Shown here piece by piece: positions 7,340 to 12,393 of a stretch of 12,393 bases of DNA. The stretch lies in contig CANFNO010000031.1 in NCBI GenBank assembly GCA_947447845.1, positions 1 to 12,393 on the forward strand. Direction: 5' to 3'. Source of the DNA: Burkholderiales bacterium. GTDB lineage: Bacteria > Pseudomonadota > Gammaproteobacteria > Burkholderiales > Burkholderiaceae. Both the position numbers and the translations under genes were made by a program. Under the pieces are notes generated by a model, which was not told where the DNA came from, ran no database searches, and saw only the letters and a program-made list of their open reading frames with translations. Position 1 is the first letter of the stretch. The number at the start of each line of letters is the position of its first letter.

Positions 7340-7385
7340 ATAGCATTTCAAATTGCATCAATCCGGCCATCAATGGAGTGCCACA

Positions 7386-8405
7386 GTGATAGAAAATATT
7401 GAATTCTTGGATTGGCTGACACTTGAAGAGGGTAAACCAGTCAAAATTGCAGTATTGGCGCAACTGATTGCAAGATCCCTTTACCCTGGCGACGAGGACG
7501 AAGCAGCATATCGGGTTGAGCGAGAGGTCCTTGACGATGACCTGCAAAAAGCCGTGCAAATCGCGCCGCCAATGAATTTGACTTCGTCTAGCCCAGACCG
7601 CTACAAATTGGAGCTGGTTGATGTACCGCTAAATGCCGAGATAATTCCTGGCCCCGATTTGGAGCGATTCCTGAATATGCGACGCATTGGGCTCCGCTTG
7701 ATAGCGCCCGTCAACGATGGGCCTGTTTACTGGACACTCCAAAATGCGGCACTCGCGATCCAGAAACAAGAAGGCTGGTGCGTTCACACGCGAGATGGTT
7801 TCCTATTAGCTTTAGGTAAAGCCGCATGTAGGAAAGAATTGGTTGTGCGTGACCCTAGAACTGGAATAATTGATGAGATAGAAGGCCCTTTAATGAGTTC
7901 GGTTCACACGGTCACAGATGCGGATGTAAACAATTGGCTGGAAAAGCAAGGTGTCCCATACAGGTGGAACATTGCATCGCCAACACCTACAGAAGGTGTT
8001 GGTAACAATGTGCTATTGAATGACTCTGTTAGTCCAAAATCAGACGAACCACTGCCATTGCAGACACTAGATGCAGTCCCCACCACTACTGATATCAGCG
8101 GACCATTGCCGCTAACAACAAGCGATATCGCTCACTACTTCGCTGGCTTGAAATGGACTGAAGTTAAGTTGAAAAAACTTCTAGGGAACAAACCAAAGTG
8201 GCTTAGCGATTGCATTGTGACCCCTGGCAACCGCGGACGATCTGAAATTCTCTGGAATCCAGTTTATGTTGGAGCTGCACTGATAAGGCACATTAATGTG
8301 ACGCCTTCACGTGTTAGAGCCATATTCAAGAATGAGGATAACAAAATGCTCCACCCGTGGCTTGAAGCATGGAAAAACTACGAATTCGATTACCTTGACA
8401 AGTAA
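7386..8405 (+). CDS. Uncharacterised accessory-region protein, 339 aa
   Basis: The best start is GTG 7386-7388, with GGAG (7375-7378) seven bases upstream; the frame extends to a TTG at 7353, but without such support. The protein is soluble with no signal peptide. I see an N-terminal alpha-rich part with an acidic DEDEAAYRVEREVLDDD region. A central part has VVRDPRTG (about 153-160) followed by DADVNNWLEKQGVPYRW (from 178). A Ser/Thr/Pro linker covers about 205-243. A C-terminal domain (about 244-302) has SDIAHYFAGL and PKWLSDCIVTPG, then RGRSEILWNPVYVGAAL. From memory, the central ELxVRDPxTG...VxxADVNxWL pattern and the terminal PKWLxxCxVxxGxxG..xWNPVxIAxAL pattern recur in proteobacterial hypothetical proteins found in genomic islands; no biochemical role is known to me. 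It may be regulatory or DNA-associated, which is a guess. Confidence 0.8.
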   Translation: MIENIEFLDWLTLEEGKPVKIAVLAQLIARSLYPGDEDEAAYRVEREVLDDDLQKAVQIAPPMNLTSSSPDRYKLELVDVPLNAEIIPGPDLERFLNMRRIGLRLIAPVNDGPVYWTLQNAALAIQKQEGWCVHTRDGFLLALGKAACRKELVVRDPRTGIIDEIEGPLMSSVHTVTDADVNNWLEKQGVPYRWNIASPTPTEGVGNNVLLNDSVSPKSDEPLPLQTLDAVPTTTDISGPLPLTTSDIAHYFAGLKWTEVKLKKLLGNKPKWLSDCIVTPGNRGRSEILWNPVYVGAALIRHINVTPSRVRAIFKNEDNKMLHPWLEAWKNYEFDYLDK

Positions 8406-8408
8406 TAA

Positions 8409-8424
8409 GGGGTCTATTGACCCC
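8409..8424 (+). terminator. Small hairpin after the 339-aa gene
   Basis: GGGGTC (8409-8414) and GACCCC (8419-8424) form a perfect 6-bp stem with a TATT loop, 3 bases after the stop codon. No T-run follows, so termination would be weak or Rho-assisted. Confidence 0.45.
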
Positions 8425-8445
8425 GACTGCAAACCCTGAAACAGC

Positions 8446-8508
8446 GCCATTTTGCTACAAATAGCATAGCTACGTATTCAATGTTAGCGAGGGAAATTTC
8501 TATAAATC
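8446..8508. repeat. Degenerate intergenic repeat of Comamonadaceae type (tentative)
   Basis: The stretch beginning ATTTTGCTACAAATAGC, with TTAGCGAGGG in the middle and TTTCTATAAAT at the end, resembles an AT-rich intergenic element I remember from Acidovorax/Polaromonas-type genomes (ends like TTTGCTAT, a central TAGCGC...GGAGG, and TTTCTATAAA). This is recall, not a search; only one copy is in the window. Confidence 0.3.
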
Positions 8509-8530
8509 AATGAACCCCGGGGTTTATTGA
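8507..8530. promoter_or_regulatory. 24-bp near-perfect palindrome upstream of HTH gene
   Basis: Centred between 8518 and 8519, with core AACCCCGGGGTT and arms TCAAT/ATTGA; only one base pair of the twelve is mismatched. It is 66 bp upstream of the start of the helix-turn-helix gene at 8596 and about 100 bp after the 339-aa gene. It could be an operator bound by a dimeric regulator (possibly the HTH protein itself) or a bidirectional hairpin; on the plus strand it is followed by A-residues, not T, so it is not a plus-strand terminator. Confidence 0.5.
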
Positions 8531-8595
8531 AAAAATGCAGGGTTGTTGCAATTCATTCATTCCCATCCTGTGTTGTTGGGTTGAAGGTTGTAACC

Positions 8596-8871
8596 ATGGA
8601 AACCGAAACAAGGCCTCCACTAGTGGGCGCCGCAAAACTAGCCAGTCGCGAAAAACGCATGCGCATCCATGTGGTCGTACCATTCCCTCCACTGGAACTT
8701 GAAACTCGTCCAACGGTTAGTACCGCCACAGCTGCTTACTATCTCAACCGAAAACCGCAGACCTTACGTATTTGGGCACTAACAGGCCACCCAATCGTGC
8801 CGCGCCGCGTAAATGGCCGGCTGGCGTGGTCGACGGACGCCATTCGTAAGCTGCTGGGTGTAGTGGCATGA
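8596..8871 (+). CDS. Excisionase/MerR-like helix-turn-helix DNA-binding protein
   Basis: 91 residues from the ATG at 8596-8598, which has GAAGG (8583-8587) at an 8-base distance. The frame is open upstream to a TTG at 8527, but that start falls within the palindrome and lacks a binding site. The C-terminal half (about 40-89) has the layout of a small winged helix-turn-helix: TVSTATAAYYLNRKPQTLRIW (helix-turn-helix), then PIVPRRVNGRLAWSTDAIRKLLG (wing and closing helix). The RVNGRLAW..DAIRKLLG ending is common in excisionase or AlpA-like proteins of betaproteobacterial islands. The N-terminal about 38 residues are basic and Pro-rich without recognisable fold. It may control excision or transcription of the accessory region, but no integrase is in the window to pair it with. 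Confidence 0.75.
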   Translation: METETRPPLVGAAKLASREKRMRIHVVVPFPPLELETRPTVSTATAAYYLNRKPQTLRIWALTGHPIVPRRVNGRLAWSTDAIRKLLGVVA

Positions 8872-9469
8872 GCACCACTACTAAGAAGTGGCTAGCACTA
8901 GTGGTCGGGTTCAGCTCACCTGATCCATGTAGCGGTCGTCGGCTAGTGCTCAAGGACCTGCGCACGTGCGCTGCACTGATACGTTATACGGTCTCGGTCA
9001 TTTTAAAGTCACGGGTCAATCACTGCGGATACGGTTGAAAGCGTTTGGGCCGCCCCCCCTCCCTCGACAAGCCCTAGCTGCGGTGGAGGAAGTGGAGGAC
9101 AAATTACATATTCGTCCTGGCAGAGTCTTTTTAATTGTTCAAAAGAACAAAATAAAAAGAGAACTGTGAGAGCAAACCTGAATTCATCCTCCACCTCATT
9201 CACTTTTCCATCAAGGACTTACTTTGAGCATGCAGTGCCATTCATCCTGTTTCAGGCAGCCTGAATTCTTTCGCCGAAACAATTCGCGATTTTTACAGCC
9301 TCACAAATGAGTCATTGCCACAACCAGGTCGTCGCCCTGTAATACACCACATATAGCTATATATCTATATATAACCATACCAACCAGTATACAGATCTGA
9401 TACACCTGTACTTATGACGAATATATACCTGCAAGCTATTATCTTACACATATAGAGAATACATACACC
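8872..9469. other. 598-bp apparently non-coding stretch
   Basis: I see no convincing gene here; the frames present (for example 8966-9169) lack ribosome binding sites and protein-like sequence. It contains an AGCACTAG/CTAGTGCT inverted pair (8894-8901 and 8943-8950), a C-rich tract near 9051-9060, the A/T-rich inverted repeat at 9126-9160, and, from about 9341, a markedly AT-rich region with TATA-type runs (9351-9373), a direct repeat CACATATAG (9348-9356 and 9447-9455) and three ATACACC words (9342, 9400, 9463), leading to the start at 9470. Confidence 0.6.
9126..9160. promoter_or_regulatory. A/T-rich imperfect inverted repeat
   Basis: TCTTTTTAATTGTTC and GAACAAAATAAAAAGA face each other across an AAAA loop; the arms match except for a short central interruption. 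It could serve as a bidirectional terminator (each strand ends in a short T-rich or A-rich arm) or as an operator. No gene lies within 250 bp on either side. Confidence 0.4.
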
Positions 9470-9791
9470 ATGTCTACATCCAACCTAACCAGTATTGATA
9501 ACGCAACCAATACACCAGTAAACCAGGCTAAAACTCACTATACCCAGGCGGATTTGAACGACGCTATTCAGGAAAGTTTTGGCAATCCACCAACCCTACG
9601 TCTCCCAACACCTGCAAGTGACTGGAACCCTTTCCATTCGTCTTTGTTCGACACTGTACGAGTTATAGTGAATTTGAAGCATAAGCCGTTAGCCGAAGTT
9701 GCTGCTGGGAATCCTCATATGAAATGCAAGGGCTATTTCTGGTCGGTTCAATGCCCTGATACTGGCGCCGTAGCAACCGTGATTAGCAAGC
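9470..9791 (+). pseudogene. Orphan gene truncated by IS21 insertion
   Basis: An ATG at 9470 begins a frame of 117 codons ending at 9823, but the IS21-family element starts at 9792, inside codon 108. Only about the first 107 residues are therefore native; the tail LARDQLSPV is encoded by the left end of the insertion sequence, which by chance gives a stop. The native part is Ser/Thr/Asn-rich at the start (MSTSNLTSIDNATNTPVN), then TQADLNDAIQESFGNPPTLRLP, and a more ordered end with VNLKHKPLAEVAAGNPHMKCKGYFWSVQCPDTG. I recognise no family. GAGA about 12 bases before the ATG is a weak binding site. The missing 3' part, if it exists, would lie beyond the window, after the element. The truncated product may still be made, since most of the protein could be present. 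Confidence 0.6.
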
Positions 9792-9803
9792 TGTTGGCGC
9801 GCG
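9792..9803 (+). repeat. IS21 left terminal inverted repeat
   Basis: TGTTGGCGCGCG, identical to the reverse complement of 12382-12393. Beyond 12 bp the two ends stay similar (AACTTTCCCCAG against AATATTCCTCAG). Confidence 0.9.
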
Positions 9804-9823
9804 ATCAACTTTCCCCAGTTTGA

Positions 9824-9854
9824 CTGAGTAGCGCGCGCTGGAAATTACTCAGGG
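9824..9854 (+). repeat. IS21 left subterminal repeat
   Basis: A second copy of the end motif: GAGTAGCGCGCGCTGG followed by AAATTACTCAGGG. It matches the GCGCGC...TCAGG layout of the terminal repeat and its right-hand counterpart at 12340-12365. IS21 elements are known to have several such transposase-binding repeats at each end. Confidence 0.75.
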
Positions 9855-9864
9855 TGATTAACCT

Positions 9865-9887
9865 TCCTGCTCTTTTTTTAAGCAGGA
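9865..9887 (+). promoter_or_regulatory. Hairpin just before the istA ribosome binding site
   Basis: TCCTGCT (9865-9871) pairs with AGCAGGA (9881-9887) around a T-rich 9-base loop. The stem ends four bases before AAGGAG (9891-9896), the Shine-Dalgarno of istA, and CCT/AGG pairing outside the stem could partly cover it. It may keep transposase translation low. Confidence 0.45.
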
Positions 9888-9905
9888 CAGAAGGAGATGA
9901 TCACC

Positions 9906-11402
9906 ATGAAAGATTTGGGCATTGTTCGACGCTTGTTTTACCGTGACGGGTTGTCGATTTCAGAGATTGAGCGGCGCACGGGGCTGACCCGAAAGACGAT
10001 CAGCAAGTGGCTCAGCGCACCGGAGCGCACCGAGCCGAAGTACCCGCGGCGTATCGCCGAAGACACCAAGATTTCCCCGTTTGCTGCGCAACTCACCAAG
10101 GCGCTGGAAGTGGATTCGCGTCGCCCCAAGCGTGACCGACGCACGGCATTAAGGTTATTCAAGGAAATCCAGGCGCAGGGATTTGAAGGCGACTACAGCC
10201 GTGTCACTGAGTTTGTACGCAGGTGGCGAGAGGCTGGTGGGCAAGCGGTAGTCAGGGCGTTTGTTCCATTACGGTTTGAACTCGGGGAGGCGTTCCAGTT
10301 TGACTGGAGCGAGGAGAGACTGCTCGTTGGTGGGGTGTGGCGCAAGATTCTGGCGGCACACCTTAAGCTGTGCGCCAGTCGTGCCTTTGTTTTGCAGGCG
10401 TACCCCACCCAGAGCCACGAGATGCTGTTCGATGCCCACACCCGCTCATTCATGGCATTAGGTGGCATTCCCCGGCGGGGCATTTACGACAACATGCGCA
10501 CAGCCGTGGACAAGGTCAACAAGGGCAAGAGCCGAGTCGTCAACACACGCTTTGCAGCGATGGCCTCGCACTATTTGTTTGATCCGGACTTCTGCAATGT
10601 GGCCAGTGGTTGGGAGAAAGGGGTGGTGGAGAAGAACGTGCAGGACAGTCGGTTGCGGATTTGGCAGGACGCGACCAAAGAGCGGTTTGGCTCCTTCACC
10701 GAGCTCAACCTGTGGCTACTGGCGAAATGCCGTTCTCTCTGGCATGAATTGCGCCACCCGGAATTCACTGAGCACACCATTGCAGAGATACTCGAGCACG
10801 AGCAATCCAGCCTCATGCCCATGGTGGCGCCGTTTGACGGCTATGTCGAAACGCTGGGCAAAGTCAGCAGTACCTGTCTGGTGATTTATGACCGCTGCCG
10901 CTACTCTGTGCCGTGTGAGTTGGTGGGTCAAATCATGAGCGTGCGGGTGTATCCGGAGCACCTCGACTTCGTCGCGCATGATGCTGTCGTGGCCAGCCAT
11001 ATGCGCTGCTTTGAGCGCAAGCAAACCCGCTACGACTGGCAGCACTACATCCCGCTCGTTGAGAGAAAGCCAGGGGCGTTACGCAATGGAGCGCCCTTTG
11101 CTGATATGCCGCAGCCGTTCATGCGTTTGCGTGCCTTGCTGCTCAAGCACGATGGTGGCGACCGGGTGATGGCCAAGGTATTGGCCGCAGTTCCTAAATC
11201 CGGGCTGGAGGCGGTATTGGTTGCGGTGGAATTAGTGCTGGAATCCGGCAATCCGAGTGCTGAGCACATCGAGAATGTTCTGAATCGACTGAAGGCGGAG
11301 TCACCACCAGAATCCATTGAAACGCACCTGGAAGTGAGCGAGGAGCCGATTGCCGATGCAGGTCGATATGACAGCTTGCGCACGGAGGTGGACCATGCGT
11401 GA
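9906..11402 (+). CDS. istA: IS21-family transposase IstA
   Basis: 498 residues from the ATG at 9906, which has AAGGAG (9891-9896) nine bases upstream; an ATG at 9897 directly abuts that site and cannot use it. The N-terminus carries a helix-turn-helix ([22 protein letters not shown]) for end binding. The DDE catalytic core shows Asp133 in FQFDWSE, Asp195 in [10 protein letters not shown] and Glu242 in [12 protein letters not shown], the usual IS21 motifs. The C-terminal part has the beta-rich domain ([19 protein letters not shown]) seen after the core in this family. Length and motifs are normal, so the enzyme looks intact. IstA cuts and joins the ends of the element, with target choice and activation supplied by IstB, encoded next with an 8-bp overlap. 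Confidence 0.96.
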   Translation: MKDLGIVRRLFYRDGLSISEIERRTGLTRKTISKWLSAPERTEPKYPRRIAEDTKISPFAAQLTKALEVDSRRPKRDRRTALRLFKEIQAQGFEGDYSRVTEFVRRWREAGGQAVVRAFVPLRFELGEAFQFDWSEERLLVGGVWRKILAAHLKLCASRAFVLQAYPTQSHEMLFDAHTRSFMALGGIPRRGIYDNMRTAVDKVNKGKSRVVNTRFAAMASHYLFDPDFCNVASGWEKGVVEKNVQDSRLRIWQDATKERFGSFTELNLWLLAKCRSLWHELRHPEFTEHTIAEILEHEQSSLMPMVAPFDGYVETLGKVSSTCLVIYDRCRYSVPCELVGQIMSVRVYPEHLDFVAHDAVVASHMRCFERKQTRYDWQHYIPLVERKPGALRNGAPFADMPQPFMRLRALLLKHDGGDRVMAKVLAAVPKSGLEAVLVAVELVLESGNPSAEHIENVLNRLKAESPPESIETHLEVSEEPIADAGRYDSLRTEVDHA

Positions 11403-12198
11403 AGTTGCCACAGAGCTCAAGGACTTGCGTCTTTACGGCATGTCCAGTGCCTGGGAAGATCTGGTTTCCCAAGGCAATACCGTGGGATTGCAAACCGCAA
11501 GTTGGCTGGTCGAACACCTGCTGGACATGGAACATACCGACCGAGCCATGCGCTCCATTCGCTACCAATTGCACAGCGCCAAGTTCCCGGTGCACCGCGA
11601 CCTGGCTGGGTTTGACTTCGACCATTCGAAGGTGGATCAGGGCCTAATCAAAGAACTGGCAACCATGTCATTTACGCAGGAGGCGCACAACGTCGTCTTC
11701 ATCGGTGGCACTGGCACCGGCAAAACGCATCTGGCAACTGCCCTGGGCGTGGCCGGAATTACGCAGCAAAGCAAGCGCGTGCGATTCTATTCAACGGTCG
11801 ATCTGGTGAATATGCTGGAGCAGGAGAAAGCTGCGGGCAAAGCCGGCAAGTTGGCGTTTGCACTCATGCGTATGGACTTGGTGATTCTGGACGAACTGGG
11901 CTATCTGCCATTCAGTCAAGCAGGTGGTGCATTGCTGTTTCATTTGCTGTCCAAGTTGTACGAGCACACCAGCGTCATGATCACCACCAACCTGACATTC
12001 GGGGAGTGGGCCAGTGTGTTTGGCGATGCGAAGATGACCACGGCACTGCTGGACCGGCTCACGCACCACTGCCATATCGTGGAGACCGGAAACGAGTCCT
12101 ACCGGTTCCGCCATAGCACGGCCACTGCGAAGTCCCGCATCAAAGCCAGGGAGCAAATCAGGCGACCGAAAGGATCAGACCAGGAGGTGCCGTTCTGA
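11395..12198 (+). CDS. istB: IS21-family AAA+ helper ATPase IstB
   Basis: 267 residues from the ATG at 11395-11397, which has GGAGG (11384-11388) six bases upstream and overlaps the istA stop by 8 bp, giving translational coupling. The frame is open further upstream into istA, but that start has no support. Walker A is GGTGTGKT (104-111), Walker B is [12 protein letters not shown] (Asp166, Glu167), and [22 protein letters not shown] near the end holds the sensor-type arginine segment. IstB is a DnaC/DnaA-related AAA+ ATPase that binds and bends target DNA and stimulates IstA; this is family knowledge. All motifs are intact. The last residues are basic ([12 protein letters not shown]). Confidence 0.96.
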   Translation: MREVATELKDLRLYGMSSAWEDLVSQGNTVGLQTASWLVEHLLDMEHTDRAMRSIRYQLHSAKFPVHRDLAGFDFDHSKVDQGLIKELATMSFTQEAHNVVFIGGTGTGKTHLATALGVAGITQQSKRVRFYSTVDLVNMLEQEKAAGKAGKLAFALMRMDLVILDELGYLPFSQAGGALLFHLLSKLYEHTSVMITTNLTFGEWASVFGDAKMTTALLDRLTHHCHIVETGNESYRFRHSTATAKSRIKAREQIRRPKGSDQEVPF

Positions 12199-12206
12199 CA
12201 ACTGCT

Positions 12207-12255
12207 CAGCGTGGAAATCCGCTTCGGGCTACGCCCTGCGCGGCTTTCCACGCTG
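12207..12255 (+). terminator. Large nested hairpin after istB
   Basis: CAGCGTGGAAA (12207-12217) pairs perfectly over 11 bp with TTTCCACGCTG (12245-12255). Within it CCGC (12219-12222) faces GCGG (12240-12243) and GGGC (12226-12229) faces GCCC (12233-12236). It begins 8 bases after the istB stop. No T-run follows, so it may act as a Rho-type terminator, an mRNA end protector, or a barrier to transcription entering the element from outside. Confidence 0.65.
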
Positions 12256-12295
12256 GCTGTGAATGAATATGAAGTTGTATTGAAAACTATGCGTG

Positions 12296-12312
12296 GGATA
12301 AACTTATCCACA
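12296..12312. promoter_or_regulatory. Perfect DnaA-box sequence in an inverted pair, within the IS right end
   Basis: TTATCCACA (12304-12312) is a perfect match to the DnaA-box consensus, and GGATAA (12296-12301) lies two bases away in inverse orientation, making a small palindrome GGATAA..TTATCC. It sits between the istB hairpin and the right-end repeats. Binding by DnaA is untested; chance occurrence of a 9-mer is possible. Confidence 0.4.
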
Positions 12313-12339
12313 GGTCAGTCATTCAAGACTGGCTGCATT

Positions 12340-12365
12340 CCCTGAGTATTCGCTCGGCGCGCACG
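12340..12365 (-). repeat. IS21 right subterminal repeat
   Basis: CCCTGAGTATTCGCTCGG then CGCGCAC. In reverse complement it gives GCGCG...GCGAATACTCAGGG, matching the subterminal repeat of the left end (9824-9854). Confidence 0.7.
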
Positions 12366-12393
12366 CCTGAGGAATATTGGACGCGCGCCAACA
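12366..12393 (-). repeat. IS21 right terminal inverted repeat
   Basis: The last 12 bases, CGCGCGCCAACA (12382-12393), are the exact inverse of the left terminal repeat, preceded by CCTGAGGAATATTGGA, which corresponds to the similar bases of the left end. The window stops here. Confidence 0.88.

Larger units (their letters stand above)
9792..12393 (+). mobile_element. Complete IS21-family insertion sequence, 2,602 bp
   Basis: The left end TGTTGGCGCGCG (9792-9803) is repeated exactly, inverted, at the right end (12382-12393), with the TG...CA termini of the IS21 family. Inside are istA and istB in the standard order with overlap, plus subterminal repeats at both ends. Both genes are intact, so the element may be active. 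The right end coincides with the last base of the window, so the target duplication (usually 4-8 bp in this family) cannot be checked; the bases before the left end are TTAGCAAGC. It interrupts the gene at 9470. Confidence 0.92.

Noticed and set aside
7353..7385. TTG start for the 339-aa gene
   Set aside because: GTG at 7386 has GGAG at seven bases; the TTG has no binding site.
8527..8595. Upstream TTG start for the HTH gene
   Set aside because: It falls inside the palindrome; the ATG at 8596 has GAAGG at eight bases.
8966..9169. 67-codon plus-strand frame in the gene-free stretch
   Set aside because: No binding site, low-complexity proline run from the C-rich tract, and the frame runs into the inverted repeat.
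9824..9854. Left boundary of the IS at the second repeat
   Set aside because: The sequence at 9792 matches the right terminus exactly over 12 bp with TG/CA ends; the copy at 9824 is a subterminal repeat.
11350..11394. Upstream start for istB
   Set aside because: It lies in istA without a binding site; ATG 11395 has GGAGG at six bases and the usual istA/istB overlap.

Overview
The window reads as a chromosomal segment of a betaproteobacterium, most probably a member of the Comamonadaceae (Rhodoferax, Polaromonas or Acidovorax type). I infer this from the style of the ValRS, CysM and YaaA proteins, the high GC content of the left half, and a GC-rich palindromic repeat family with the core GGGCCGCCCC..TTAGCCCC..GAGGG that I associate with this family. 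No database search was run; all family names come from motifs and memory.

Left half (1-6501), ordinary chromosome with some oddities. The 5' part of yaaA (minus strand, cut by the window edge) is followed by an array of structured 160-bp repeats (719-1040). Next come two minus-strand genes: a small exported cystatin-like protein (1043-1408) and a two-helix DUF2798-type membrane protein (1544-1855). Divergently oriented from these is valS (1933-5118). It encodes a ValRS enlarged by two in-frame 81-bp copies of a palindromic repeat related to the intergenic array. valS converges on the minus-strand pair cysM-tusA, with a strong hairpin terminator between them. A tRNA-Leu(CAA) gene (6417-6501) sits divergently 41 bp from cysM.

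Right half (6502-12393), accessory DNA beside the tRNA gene. It is visibly more AT-rich up to about 9790. It carries a 134-aa orphan, a 339-aa protein of a recurrent but uncharacterised island-type family, a 91-aa excisionase/MerR-like helix-turn-helix protein with a 24-bp near-palindrome upstream, and about 600 bp of apparently non-coding sequence. A small orphan gene at 9470 follows. Its 3' end has been cut off by a complete 2,602-bp IS21-family element (9792-12393) with istA and istB, 12-bp perfect terminal inverted repeats and nested subterminal repeats. The right end of the element is the last base of the window. No integrase, relaxase or phage structural gene is seen, so the type of island cannot be decided.

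How the genes work together: cysM and tusA are a plausible sulfur-handling operon; istA and istB are a translationally coupled transposition pair; the 134-aa, 339-aa and 91-aa genes all point the same way and may form one accessory module, but no function can be assigned. The best candidates for something worth following up are the repeat-derived peptide built into an essential tRNA synthetase, the bacterial cystatin, and the palindrome/HTH/339-aa module.
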